This document shows positions 46,416-55,221 of a stretch of DNA of 64,000 bases, in pieces (position 1 is the first letter of the stretch; each line of letters begins with the position of its first letter). A program made the position numbers and the translations under genes. The notes beneath the pieces were generated by a model. That model was given only the letters and a program-made list of their open reading frames with translations, did not search any database and was not told where the DNA came from. Origin of the DNA: Ciceribacter sichuanensis (GTDB lineage: Bacteria; Pseudomonadota; Alphaproteobacteria; Rhizobiales; Rhizobiaceae); contig NZ_JAMXLX010000001.1 of the NCBI RefSeq assembly GCF_024055605.1, forward strand, positions 372,001 through 436,000, in the 5' to 3' direction.

Positions 46416-47894
46416 TTACCCTTCCAGTCCGTCGAACAGGTCGCGGGCCGCGGCATTGGTGACGCGGCGGGTTTCCACCTCGTCGCGGCGGCTGGCGAGC
46501 AGTTCGGTCGCCATCAGCTGTTCGGCAAGATCGGCCGGCAGCGACAGGATGACCCGGCCGTCATTGGCGTTCAGCGCGCCGAGGTCGGAACGCTTCGCCG
46601 TCACCATGCCGCCGGCCACCGTGTTGTTGGTGTCCGGATCGATCAGGATGAAAGCGCCGGTCGCCCGGTTCTGTTCATAAGGATCGAAGATCGCGGTTTC
46701 GTCGAAGGACAGATGCACCTTGCCGATGGCGTTCATCGGCAGCGCCTCGGCGTGATTCCACTTGCCCGACTTCAGGTCGAGCTGGGAGACCGGCTGCACC
46801 ACAACACGCTGGCGGCGCGAACCGCTCTTCAGCCAGTAACGCTTGCCCGGCTGGATGCCGTCCGGCTGCAGCGCCACGATCTGCGCGTCGAAGGCAAGGC
46901 CCGTCTGCGGCTGGCTGTCGAGCGAGACGATCATGTCGCCGCGCGAGACGTCGACCTGCCGGTCGAGCACCAGTGTGATGGCGTCGCCCGCGACGGCTGC
47001 ATTGCGCACGAGGTCGAAGGTGACGATCTGCTTGACGTTGGCGATCTGGCCCGACGGCAGGATGGCGACGCCATCGCCCGGCTTCACCGCGCCGCCGGCA
47101 ACCGTGCCCTGATAGCCGCGGAAGCTTTCGCCCGGGCGGCTGACGCGCTGCACCGGAAGGCGGAAGCCGGTGGTCTGGGCCGAACGCAGCGTGGCGAGTT
47201 CCAGCGCCTCGACCAGCGTCGGACCGTCATACCAGGGCATGACGGCGTCGCCCGAATAGACGACGTTTTCGCCCTTCAGCGCCGACATCGGGATGGCCGT
47301 GACCTGGCGCACGCCGAGCGAAAGGGCGAGCGTGCGGAATTCGTTTGAGATCGCCTCGAAGCCGGCGCGGTCGTAATTGGTCAGGTCGATCTTGTTGACC
47401 GCCAGGACGAACTGCTTGATCCCCATCAGCGAGGCGATGGTGGCGTGGCGGCGGGTCTGTTCCAGAAGGCCGGCGCGCGCATCGACCAGCAGCACGGCGA
47501 GATCAGCGGTCGAGGCGCCGGTTGCCATGTTGCGGGTATACTGCTCGTGGCCGGGCGTGTCGGCGACGATGAAGGAGCGCTTCTCCGAGGAGAAATAGCG
47601 ATAGGCGACATCGATGGTGATGCCCTGTTCGCGTTCGGCCTGCAGGCCGTCGAGCAACAGCGCGAAGTCGGGCAGGCCGAGATCGTTCTGCTTGCCGGAG
47701 GATTCCCGGCGCAGCGTCGCGGCCTGGTCTTCCTTGACCGCCTTGGTGTCCCACAGGAGACGGCCGATCAGCGTCGACTTGCCGTCGTCAACCGAGCCGC
47801 AGGTAATGAGCCTCAGCGGACGCGAATCGCGGGTGACGGGAGCCGGCTGTGCCTCGGGAATTGCCGTGGCGAGTACGGTTACGCTTGCGGTCAT
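46416..47894 (-). CDS. cysN: sulfate adenylyltransferase subunit 1 (GTPase)
   Basis: A 492-residue translation-factor-type GTPase that drives APS synthesis by CysD. The P-loop is 'GSVDDGKST' at 33-41; 'DTPGHEQYTRNM' (G3) and 'NKIDLTNYD' (G4) are present. There is no C-terminal APS-kinase domain, unlike NodQ or CysNC fusions. It lies one base after cysD in the same operon. The start is the methionine of 'MTASVTV'. Confidence 0.95.
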   Translation of the reverse strand: MTASVTVLATAIPEAQPAPVTRDSRPLRLITCGSVDDGKSTLIGRLLWDTKAVKEDQAATLRRESSGKQNDLGLPDFALLLDGLQAEREQGITIDVAYRYFSSEKRSFIVADTPGHEQYTRNMATGASTADLAVLLVDARAGLLEQTRRHATIASLMGIKQFVLAVNKIDLTNYDRAGFEAISNEFRTLALSLGVRQVTAIPMSALKGENVVYSGDAVMPWYDGPTLVEALELATLRSAQTTGFRLPVQRVSRPGESFRGYQGTVAGGAVKPGDGVAILPSGQIANVKQIVTFDLVRNAAVAGDAITLVLDRQVDVSRGDMIVSLDSQPQTGLAFDAQIVALQPDGIQPGKRYWLKSGSRRQRVVVQPVSQLDLKSGKWNHAEALPMNAIGKVHLSFDETAIFDPYEQNRATGAFILIDPDTNNTVAGGMVTAKRSDLGALNANDGRVILSLPADLAEQLMATELLASRRDEVETRRVTNAAARDLFDGLEG

Positions 47895-47895
47895 C

Positions 47896-48846
47896 TCAGA
47901 AATATCCTTCGCGTTTCTTCTTCTCCATCGAACCCGACTGGTCGCGGTCGATGGCCCGGCCCTGACGCTCGGACACGGTTGCGATTTCAAGCTCGGCGAT
48001 CACGTCTTCCAGCGTCGTTGCATGTGATCGGATGGCGCCGGTGAGCGGGAAGCAGCCGAGTGTGCGGAAGCGGATCATGCCTTCCTGCTTCACTTCGCCG
48101 GGCAGGAGCTCCAGGCGCGGATCCTCGGCGAGGATCATCATGCCGTCGCGCTCCACATAGGGGCGCTTGGCGGCGTAGTAGAGCGGCACCAGCGGAATGT
48201 CTTCGGCCTGGATGTAACGCCAGATGTCGACCTCGGTCCAGTTGGACAGCGGGAAGGCGCGAACGCTTTCGCCCTTGCGGATCATGCCGTTGTAGATGTT
48301 CCACAATTCGGGACGCTGGTTACGCGGGTCCCAGCGGTGGTCGGGCGTGCGGAAGGAGTAGATGCGCTCCTTGGCGCGGCTTGCCTCCTCGTCGCGACGC
48401 GCGCCGCCGAAGGCCGCGTCATACTGGCCGGCGTCGAGCGCCTGGCGCAGAGCCTCGGTCTTCATGATATCGGTGTAGAGAGCCGAACCATGGCTGAAGG
48501 GTGTGACGTTCTCGGTCGCGCCGCGCGGATTGGTGTGCACGATGAGGTCCAGATCGTAGCGCTCCACCATCTCGTCGCGAAACGCGATCATTTCCTTGAA
48601 CTTCCAACCAGTGTCGATATGCAGCAGCGGGAAGGGCACGCGGCCCGGATAGAAGGCCTTGCGCGCCAGATGCAGGAGGACGGAACTGTCCTTGCCGATC
48701 GAATAGAGCATGACCGGCTTGTCGAACTCGGCGGCCACTTCCCGGAAGATGTGGATGGCCTCGTTTTCCAGCGCCTTCAGATGCGGATCGAGCGGCGGCT
48801 TGGCCGGTATATCCTTGGAATGCGGATCGAACTCGGAATGGTGCAT
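47896..48846 (-). CDS. cysD: sulfate adenylyltransferase subunit 2
   Basis: A 316-residue ATP sulfurylase catalytic subunit of the PP-loop family. The '[13 protein letters not shown]' motif is at about residues 49-61, and '[20 protein letters not shown]' and '[12 protein letters not shown]' are family-typical blocks. With CysN it makes adenosine 5'-phosphosulfate from ATP and sulfate. The start at 48846 is the family methionine ('MHHSEFD'). It lies between cysH and cysN. Confidence 0.95.
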   Translation of the reverse strand: MHHSEFDPHSKDIPAKPPLDPHLKALENEAIHIFREVAAEFDKPVMLYSIGKDSSVLLHLARKAFYPGRVPFPLLHIDTGWKFKEMIAFRDEMVERYDLDLIVHTNPRGATENVTPFSHGSALYTDIMKTEALRQALDAGQYDAAFGGARRDEEASRAKERIYSFRTPDHRWDPRNQRPELWNIYNGMIRKGESVRAFPLSNWTEVDIWRYIQAEDIPLVPLYYAAKRPYVERDGMMILAEDPRLELLPGEVKQEGMIRFRTLGCFPLTGAIRSHATTLEDVIAELEIATVSERQGRAIDRDQSGSMEKKKREGYF

Positions 48847-48908
48847 TGTACTGTCCTGTTGATCCGGACGGCCGGATCCGTTCTCTGTTGCCCTTGTGGC
48901 TTGTTGGG

Positions 48909-49658
48909 TCAGGCGATGGTGGATGCTATCGGCGTTGCCGCCGCTTCGGGCACGTGCAGGCCGCATTCGCGCTTTTCGTCGTTCTCCCACCACCAGCGAC
49001 CCGCGCGTTCCGGCTCGCCCGGCTTGATCGCCCGTGTGCAGGGCTCGCAGCCGATGGAAGGATAGCCGCGCTTGTGCAGCGGATTGGTCGGAACCGCCTG
49101 AGCCTCGACATAGGCGTCGATATCCTCGATCGACCAGTCGGCCAGAGGGTTGACCTTGATGAGGTTGCGTTCCGCATCATATTCGGCAAACGGCGTGGTG
49201 GCGCGGTTGCCGGATTGTGCGCGGCGAAGACCCGTGATCCAGATGGTGGCGCCGGCCAGTGCCTTGCCGAGCGGCACCAGCTTGCGCACATGACAGCAGG
49301 CGTGGCGGGCTTCGACGCTTTCGTAGAAGCCGTTCAGGCCATACTTCGCCGCATAGGCGTCGATATCGTCCTGCTCGGGCCGGAACTTTGCGATGGTGAT
49401 GCCGAAGCGTTCTTCGGTTTCGGCGATAAGGTCGACCGTTTCCTTGAACAGCCGGCCGGTCTCCAGCGTAGCGACATCGATCGGCAGCCCCGCAAGCCCG
49501 ATGGCTGCGGTGATGACCTGGTCCTCGATTCCGAGGCTGGTGGTGAAGACGGCACGACCGCCGAGTGCCGACACGAGGCGCAGGCGCTCCGTGAGATCGG
49601 CTTTGGCAAGGGTAGCATCCAGGGATGCGATGGCTTCGGGGGAATTTTGAATGCTCAT
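48909..49658 (-). CDS. cysH: adenylylsulfate (APS-type) reductase
   Basis: The 249-residue protein has the CysH fold. The [4Fe-4S] cysteines C121-C122 ('HACCHVRK') and C204, C207 ('GCEPCTRA') are present, with the catalytic C232 in 'ECGLH'. This cysteine pattern marks reduction of APS rather than PAPS, which fits the absence of a cysC gene or domain next to cysDN. It is the first gene of cysH-cysD-cysN. Confidence 0.93.
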   Translation of the reverse strand: MSIQNSPEAIASLDATLAKADLTERLRLVSALGGRAVFTTSLGIEDQVITAAIGLAGLPIDVATLETGRLFKETVDLIAETEERFGITIAKFRPEQDDIDAYAAKYGLNGFYESVEARHACCHVRKLVPLGKALAGATIWITGLRRAQSGNRATTPFAEYDAERNLIKVNPLADWSIEDIDAYVEAQAVPTNPLHKRGYPSIGCEPCTRAIKPGEPERAGRWWWENDEKRECGLHVPEAAATPIASTIA

Positions 49659-49988
49659 AATTCTCTTCCTGCTGATGGTCGGATTATTCCGTATTTCGCA
49701 GGGCGCGAACAGGAATTGCCTTTCAAGCAGACGAAGATGAAGAGCAAATATCTCTCCCCACGCGAATAAAGACGGGAATTCGTCCCGGTTTTGTCGCGTG
49801 GCGGTTTTTCGTGCCGGACATGGAGGCCCAGTCGGGACAAGCTATAACGCAGTATCTCTACCAAATCAATAGACTTAATCGCAGAGGTGTCGTTTCCTGT
49901 CCGCCCGAGGCAGGGATTTGAAAAACCGTCCGAATTCCGCTATCCCGGCGAGACGCGGATGCGTGTCCGCGTCGAGTGGTGATTTCAG
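49659..49988. other. divergent cysH/rrf2 promoter region
   Basis: 330 bp without a gene, AT-richer toward the rrf2 side. It holds the dyad listed at 49853-49877 and both promoters. Confidence 0.5.
49853..49877. promoter_or_regulatory. candidate Rrf2 operator
   Basis: TATCTCTA (49853-49860), a 9-base AT-rich spacer and TAGACTTA (49870-49877) form an imperfect dyad (6 of 8 positions). Its 25-bp size is usual for Rrf2-family sites. It lies between the cys operon and the rrf2 gene. Confidence 0.4.
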
Positions 49989-50438
49989 ATGATTTCCCAA
50001 AAGGCGAAATATGCGCTCCGGGCGCTGACCGTGCTGGCCCGGGCCGAGGCCGACGATCCCGTGCAGATTTCCGATATCGCCGACCGCCAGAAGATCCCGA
50101 AGAAGTTTCTCGAGCAGATCCTTCTCGATCTCAAGCGGGCAGGGTTCGTCGAAAGCCGTCGTGGAAAGCAGGGTGGCTACCTTCTGCTGCGTCCCGCGTC
50201 CGAGATCACCTATGGCGAAGTGCTGCGCCTGATCGACGGGCCGATTGCGCCCTTGCCCTGTCTTTCGCTCACCGCCTATCGCCGCTGCGAGGATTGCGAC
50301 GGCGAGAACGACTGTGAGATCCGGCACGTCTTCGCCCGTGTCGCGGATGAGACCCGTGCCGTGCTGTTCTCCACGACATTTGCCGATACGCTCGGCGAGC
50401 ATGCGCCGGTTCCGGCCGCCCTCGAGCGGGCGAATTGA
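49989..50438 (+). CDS. Rrf2 family transcriptional regulator (CymR/IscR type)
   Basis: A 149-residue winged-helix protein: 'AKYALRALTVLARAE' and 'IADRQKIPKKFLEQILLDLKRAGFVESRRG' are the Rrf2 DNA-binding pattern. Cysteines C91, C100, C103 and C109 ('RRCEDCDGENDC') could hold an iron-sulfur cluster or sense redox. It sits between the divergent cysHDN operon and the sbp-cysTWA operon, so it probably controls sulfate assimilation, like CymR. Its targets are inferred from position only. Confidence 0.85.
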   Translation: MISQKAKYALRALTVLARAEADDPVQISDIADRQKIPKKFLEQILLDLKRAGFVESRRGKQGGYLLLRPASEITYGEVLRLIDGPIAPLPCLSLTAYRRCEDCDGENDCEIRHVFARVADETRAVLFSTTFADTLGEHAPVPAALERAN

Positions 50439-50689
50439 TCGCTAAAATAAAGCTGCGGCGCAAAAAACTGTCATTGATGACCGTTTGGGTGCAATTTTGC
50501 GAAAGCGGTTTTTCTGCGAATGGCCGGTTTGGCGAACGATTTGCTCCGCCGGAAATGCGCATTTTGGGCCATCATTTTCCGGCTGATGCAGCGTGGAGGT
50601 ACTGTTTTGCTATTTTTCCGGCTGCGTTGACTAACACGACCTGACCGGTAGAGTTTACGGCAGGGACAACGAGGAAAGGAACGAGTGCC

Positions 50690-51712
50690 ATGAACAGCTT
50701 TCTGAAACAGGTAAGCGGCCTTCTGGTCGGGCTCTCTCTGAGCGCAAGCGCTGCCACCATGGCTTACGCGGACACGACGCTCCTCAATGTGTCGTATGAC
50801 CCGACGCGCGAGTTCTACAAGGAATACAACGCCGCCTTCGCCAAGCACTGGAAGGCTGAAACGGGCGAAACCGTCACCATCCAGCAATCCCACGGCGGTT
50901 CCGGCAAGCAGGCCCGCTCCGTCATCGACGGTCTTGACGCCGATGTGGTAACACTGGCGCTGGAAGGCGATATCGACGCCATCGCCAAGGCGACGAACAA
51001 GATTCCGGCGGATTGGCGCAAGCGCCTGCCCAACAACTCATCTCCTTACACCTCCACCATCGTCTTCCTGGTCCGCAAGGGCAATCCGAAGGGCATCCAC
51101 GACTGGGGTGACCTCGTAAAGGGCGACGTGCAGATAGTTACGCCGAACCCGAAGACATCGGGCGGCGCCCGCTGGAACTATCTGGCCGCCTGGGCATGGG
51201 CCAACAAGGAGTTCAACGGCGACGAGACCAAGATCAAGGAATATATCGCCGATCTCTACAAGCGCGCTCCGGTTCTCGATACCGGCGCCCGCGGCTCGAC
51301 GGTCACGTTCGCTCAGCGCGAAATCGGCGACGTGCTGATCGCCTGGGAAAACGAGGCCTATCTCGCCGGCGCTGAATTCGGCGAGGACAGCTTCGACATC
51401 GTTGTGCCGAAGCTCTCGATCCTCGCGGAGCCGCCGGTCACCGTCGTAGACGGCAATGCTGACGCCAAGGGCACCCGCAAGGTTGCCGACGCCTATCTCG
51501 AATACCTCTACTCGGCCGAAGGCCAGACGATCGCCGCCAAGCACTTCTACCGTCCGTCCAAGCCGGAACTCGTTCCCGCCGACCAGCTGAAGCTGCCGAA
51601 GCTGGAACTCGTCACCATCGATGATCCGATCTTCGGCGGTTGGGCCAAGGCGCAGCCGACCCACTTCGGCGATGGCGGCATCTTCGACCAGATCTACAAG
51701 CCCGCCAGGTAA
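50690..51712 (+). CDS. sbp: sulfate ABC transporter substrate-binding protein
   Basis: A 340-residue periplasmic sulfate-binding protein with a cleavable signal ('[11 protein letters not shown]'). Its conserved sulfate-pocket blocks are '[12 protein letters not shown]', '[16 protein letters not shown]', '[18 protein letters not shown]' and 'ENEAYL'. It delivers sulfate to the CysTWA importer encoded next. A hairpin (50549-50582) in its long upstream region, and a stem-loop just after it, may set its higher expression relative to the permease genes. Confidence 0.95.
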   Translation: MNSFLKQVSGLLVGLSLSASAATMAYADTTLLNVSYDPTREFYKEYNAAFAKHWKAETGETVTIQQSHGGSGKQARSVIDGLDADVVTLALEGDIDAIAKATNKIPADWRKRLPNNSSPYTSTIVFLVRKGNPKGIHDWGDLVKGDVQIVTPNPKTSGGARWNYLAAWAWANKEFNGDETKIKEYIADLYKRAPVLDTGARGSTVTFAQREIGDVLIAWENEAYLAGAEFGEDSFDIVVPKLSILAEPPVTVVDGNADAKGTRKVADAYLEYLYSAEGQTIAAKHFYRPSKPELVPADQLKLPKLELVTIDDPIFGGWAKAQPTHFGDGGIFDQIYKPAR

Positions 51713-51736
51713 ATTGGCGATCCTCCCGAACGGCAG

Positions 51737-51760
51737 GCCCCGATCTTGAACGGTCGGGGC
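51737..51760 (+). terminator. stem-loop between sbp and cysT (attenuator-like)
   Basis: GCCCCGA (51737-51743) pairs with TCGGGGC (51754-51760). The T-run after it is weak, so partial termination is more likely than a full stop. That would favour binding-protein over permease synthesis. Confidence 0.5.
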
Positions 51761-51806
51761 TTGTCGCATGAAGATTTGCAGGCATGATGAAAAGCGCGAT
51801 GACGCG

Positions 51807-52658
51807 ATGACGGGAACATTCATGAAAAACTGGCGACAGCCGAGCATTCTGCCGGGCTTCGGCCTGACGCTCGGTTATACCATCTTCTACCTCACGGTGA
51901 TCATCCTGATCCCGCTTGCGGCCCTGATCTGGCGCTCCGCCGAACTGGGCTGGCAGGAGTTCATTTCCATAGCTCTCGATGAACGCACGCTCCGGTCGCT
52001 GGAGGTCAGCTTTGGTTCGGCCTTGATTGCCGCCGGCATCAACGTGGTGTTCGGCGTGGTCACCGCCTGGGTTCTGGTGCGCTACCGGTTTCCGGGCCGC
52101 CGCCTGCTCGATGCGGTGATCGATCTGCCCTTCGCGCTGCCGACCGCGGTCGCCGGCATTTCGCTTGCCGCGCTCTATGCGCCGAAGGGCTGGATCGGTC
52201 AGCTGTTCGCGCCGCTTGGCATCAAGATCGCGTTCACGCCGGCCGGCATCGTGGTCGCCCTGATCTTCGTCGGCCTTCCCTTCATCGTGCGCACAGTGCA
52301 GCCGGTGATGGAGGAGCTTGACCGGGAAGTCGAGGAAGCCGCCGCCACTCTTGGGGCCAGCCGTTTCCAGACGCTGTTCTATGTCGTGCTGCCGGCGCTG
52401 GTTCCTGCGATCCTGACCGGTTTCGCGCTGGCCTTCGCCCGCGCCGTCGGGGAATACGGATCGGTCATCTTCATTGCCGGCAATATTCCCTATGTCTCGG
52501 AGATCGCGCCGCTCTTGATCGTCATCCGCCTTGAGGAGTTCCATTATGCCGGCGCCACCTCGATCGCCTCGATCATGCTGCTGATCTCGTTCGCCATGCT
52601 GCTCTTGATCAATCTTCTGCAGATGTGGAGCCGCAGGAGGTACAGCAATGTCCGATAA
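51807..52658 (+). CDS. cysT: sulfate ABC transporter permease CysT
   Basis: The 283-residue inner-membrane permease has about six helices. The ABC-contact EAA loop is 'EEAAATLGASRFQTLFYVVLP'. 'DLPFALPTAVAGISLAALY' is typical of the sulfate/molybdate permease family. It pairs with CysW to form the channel. The start is ATG 51807 or the later ATG 51822, which has GGGAA in front. Its end overlaps cysW by 11 bases. Confidence 0.93.
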   Translation: MTGTFMKNWRQPSILPGFGLTLGYTIFYLTVIILIPLAALIWRSAELGWQEFISIALDERTLRSLEVSFGSALIAAGINVVFGVVTAWVLVRYRFPGRRLLDAVIDLPFALPTAVAGISLAALYAPKGWIGQLFAPLGIKIAFTPAGIVVALIFVGLPFIVRTVQPVMEELDREVEEAAATLGASRFQTLFYVVLPALVPAILTGFALAFARAVGEYGSVIFIAGNIPYVSEIAPLLIVIRLEEFHYAGATSIASIMLLISFAMLLLINLLQMWSRRRYSNVR

Positions 52659-53520
52659 AGCTCATGCCTCCCGTCCCAGCTTCCACGAAGCCGCAACCGA
52701 AACGCCGGTCTGGCGCTGGGTGTTGACCGCCATCGCTGTCGCCTTCATGCTGCTGGTCGTCGTGCTGCCGCTGGTCATCGTCTTCGTCGAGGCCTTCCGC
52801 AAGGGCGCCGAGGAGTTTTTCGCCTCGCTCGCCGAGCCGGATGCCGTCTCGGCCATCCGCCTGACGCTGACCGTCGCCGCCATTGCCGTGCCGCTCAATC
52901 TCGTCTTCGGCATCGCCGCTGCGTGGTCGATCGCCAAGTTCGAATTCCGCGGCAAGACCTTCCTGATCACCCTGATCGACCTGCCGTTCTCGATCTCGCC
53001 AGTCATTTCCGGTCTGGTCTACGTGCTGCTGTTCGGCGCACAGGGCTTTCTCGGCCCTTGGCTGAAAAGCTACGGCATCGAGATCATCTTCGCCGTGCCG
53101 GGTATCGTGCTTGCGACCGTTTTCGTGACCTTCCCCTTCATCGCCCGCGAACTCATCCCGCTGATGCAGGAACAGGGCTCCGGCGACGAGGAGGCGGCCC
53201 TTTCGCTCGGCGCTTCCGGCTGGCAGACCTTCTGGTATGTGACGCTGCCCAATATCAAATGGGGCCTGCTCTATGGCGTGCTGCTCTGCAATGCCCGCGC
53301 CATGGGCGAGTTCGGCGCCGTTTCCGTCGTATCGGGCCATGTCCGCGGCCTGACGGAAACCATGCCGCTGCACATCGAGGTTCTCTACAACGAATATAAC
53401 TTCGTCGCGGCCTTCGCCGTCTCGACGCTTCTCGCCCTCCTTGCCCTCGTCACGCTGGCGCTCAAGACCATTCTCGAGCTGCACTACGGTGACGAAATCG
53501 CGGCAAGCCGGAAACACTGA
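52648..53520 (+). CDS. cysW: sulfate ABC transporter permease CysW
   Basis: A 290-residue permease with about six helices, second half of the sulfate channel. The EAA loop reads 'EEAALSLGASGWQTFWYVTLP', and 'DLPFSISPVISGLVYVLLFG' corresponds to the family core. It begins inside the last codons of cysT, and cysA follows 14 bp later, which is the usual order. Confidence 0.95.
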   Translation: MSDKAHASRPSFHEAATETPVWRWVLTAIAVAFMLLVVVLPLVIVFVEAFRKGAEEFFASLAEPDAVSAIRLTLTVAAIAVPLNLVFGIAAAWSIAKFEFRGKTFLITLIDLPFSISPVISGLVYVLLFGAQGFLGPWLKSYGIEIIFAVPGIVLATVFVTFPFIARELIPLMQEQGSGDEEAALSLGASGWQTFWYVTLPNIKWGLLYGVLLCNARAMGEFGAVSVVSGHVRGLTETMPLHIEVLYNEYNFVAAFAVSTLLALLALVTLALKTILELHYGDEIAASRKH

Positions 53521-53534
53521 AAGGTCTCTCCCCA

Positions 53535-54575
53535 ATGGATGTAACCATCAAGAATATCCGCAAGGAGTTTGGCCAGTTCCCGGCTTTGCACGACATTTCG
53601 CTGTCGATCCGCTCCGGCGAACTCATCGCGCTGCTCGGCCCTTCCGGCTCGGGCAAGACCACCCTTTTGCGCCTGATCGCCGGCCTTGACCGGCCGACCG
53701 CCGGCCAGATCTTCTTCGGCCAGAACGACGCCTCGGAAAAGTCGGTGCAGGAACGCCATATCGGCTTCGTCTTCCAGCATTACGCGCTGTTCCGCCACAT
53801 GACGGTTGCCGACAACATCGCCTTCGGCCTCAAGGTCCGCCCGAAGGCGACCCGTCCGCCGGCCGCCGAAATCCGCAAGCGCGTGTCCGACCTGCTCGAC
53901 ATGGTGCATCTGACCGGCCTTGAGAAGCGCTATCCATCCCAGCTTTCAGGCGGTCAGCGCCAGCGTGTGGCGCTTGCCCGCGCCATGGCCATCGAGCCGA
54001 CGGTGCTGCTGCTCGACGAGCCCTTCGGCGCGCTTGACGCTAAGGTCCGCAAGGAGCTTCGCCGCTGGCTGCGGGAGTTCCACGACCGCACTGGCCACAC
54101 CACCTTCTTCGTCACTCATGACCAGGAAGAGGCTCTCGAACTCGCCGACCGCGTGGTGGTGATGAGCCAGGGCAAGATAGAGCAGGTCGGCTCGGCGGAC
54201 GACGTCTACGACACGCCGAACTCGCCCTTCGTCTTTTCCTTCATCGGCGAATCTTCCCATATCCCGGTGACCGTGCGCGACAATACCGTCCTGTTCCAGG
54301 GCGAACCGATCAGCATCACCGAGCAGGGCGCCGATAGCGCCGGCGAGCTCTTCTTTCGTCCGCAGGATGTGGAGATCACCAGCGACAAGGCCTCGCTCTA
54401 CGGCAAGGTCACCGCATGTCGCCGTCTCGCCGGAACCCGCATTGCCGAAATCGACATCGCCAATGAGGGCCACGAACCCTACCATCTCGAAATCGAGGTG
54501 CCGTTGGATGCGCCCGTTGCCGTCGGTGCCGAAATCCGCTTCCGCCCGACGCGGTGGAAACTGTTTCGGAAGTAA
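53535..54575 (+). CDS. cysA: sulfate/thiosulfate ABC transporter ATP-binding protein
   Basis: A 346-residue ATPase of the importer. Walker A is 'GPSGSGKTT' (35-43), the signature 'LSGGQ' is at 137-141 and Walker B 'VLLLDEPFGALD' at about 157-168. The H-loop is 'VTHDQEE'. A C-terminal TOBE domain ('ELFFRPQDVEI', 'HLEIEVPLDAPVAVG') follows, as in CysA. It is the last gene of sbp-cysTWA, followed by a terminator. Confidence 0.96.
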   Translation: MDVTIKNIRKEFGQFPALHDISLSIRSGELIALLGPSGSGKTTLLRLIAGLDRPTAGQIFFGQNDASEKSVQERHIGFVFQHYALFRHMTVADNIAFGLKVRPKATRPPAAEIRKRVSDLLDMVHLTGLEKRYPSQLSGGQRQRVALARAMAIEPTVLLLDEPFGALDAKVRKELRRWLREFHDRTGHTTFFVTHDQEEALELADRVVVMSQGKIEQVGSADDVYDTPNSPFVFSFIGESSHIPVTVRDNTVLFQGEPISITEQGADSAGELFFRPQDVEITSDKASLYGKVTACRRLAGTRIAEIDIANEGHEPYHLEIEVPLDAPVAVGAEIRFRPTRWKLFRK

Positions 54576-54602
54576 GGTGCAGCTCTCGGCACGCCAAATT
54601 AA

Positions 54603-54629
54603 AAAGGCCGGTCCCGGACCGGCCCCTTT
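54603..54629 (+). terminator. terminator after cysA
   Basis: GGCCGGTCC (54606-54614) and GGACCGGCC (54616-54624) form a very GC-rich stem with a tight centre, flanked by AAAA on the left and CCTTT on the right. Confidence 0.8.
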
Positions 54630-54734
54630 ACCAGACGTGGAGACCGGGCAGGCAAGGGCATCAAAACCCTCTGCTCGGCCGGCTCCCGCTTTAATCGAAG
54701 TTTCGCGTCAAGTCGCCGAGACCTGATTCAGGCC

Positions 54735-55019
54735 TCACGCCGCCTTGCGGCTCAGTACGCGGAAGGACACTGCGGCAGCGGCAATTCCGAACATTGCCCA
54801 TGTGAGCGGTAGCATGTCGGCTTTTTCGCTGCGGATAGGCAGGACGGCTACGGTGCCGGGTGAACTCTCGAAGCCGATCTTGCCCTGCGCCTTGGCTTCG
54901 GCGATCTGCTCTGGCGATACCACCCATTCGGCGTTCGTCATCTTGTCCTTCATCATGGCTCCGCCTGCTACGGCAAGACCGATCAGAAGGGAAATGAGGA
55001 TACGCTTTGTCGTGTTCAT
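54735..55019 (-). CDS. hypothetical small membrane protein
   Basis: The 94-residue protein starts at ATG 55019 with GAGAGAA upstream. It has an N-terminal helix ('ILISLLIGLAVAGGAMM') that could be a signal anchor, and a second helix near the C-terminus ('LTWAMFGIAAAAVSFRVL'). Between them is a soluble stretch of about 45 residues. No known family was recognised. It is located after the convergent cysA gene and downstream of betA, in the betA direction. Confidence 0.6.
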   Translation of the reverse strand: MNTTKRILISLLIGLAVAGGAMMKDKMTNAEWVVSPEQIAEAKAQGKIGFESSPGTVAVLPIRSEKADMLPLTWAMFGIAAAAVSFRVLSRKAA

Positions 55020-55189
55020 TCGTTTTCTCTCTAATATCGACCCTTTCGGTATCTGGACCAAACGCCAAGGTTTTTCAATGCCATGGCTGTCCGGCGCATC
55101 AATCTGGGAGAGAACGCGCGCTCATAGTATCCTTGGCAGGCATGCTTCATCGCAGCGGTTACCACGAAGTAATTCGGCAGCAGGAAAAT

Positions 55190-55215
55190 GCCGTCACCCA
55201 TCGATGACGGCTTTT
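55190..55215. terminator. bidirectional terminator downstream of betA
   Basis: GCCGTCA (55190-55196) pairs with TGACGGC (55205-55211) around an 8-base loop. It is followed by TTTT on the plus strand and by ATTTT on the minus strand, the direction of the bet operon. Confidence 0.7.
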
Positions 55216-55221
55216 GTCGTT

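Noticed and set aside
46416..48846. cysDN as nodulation genes nodPQ
   Set aside because: CysN here has no APS-kinase domain, the genes are in an operon with cysH, and there are no nod neighbours.
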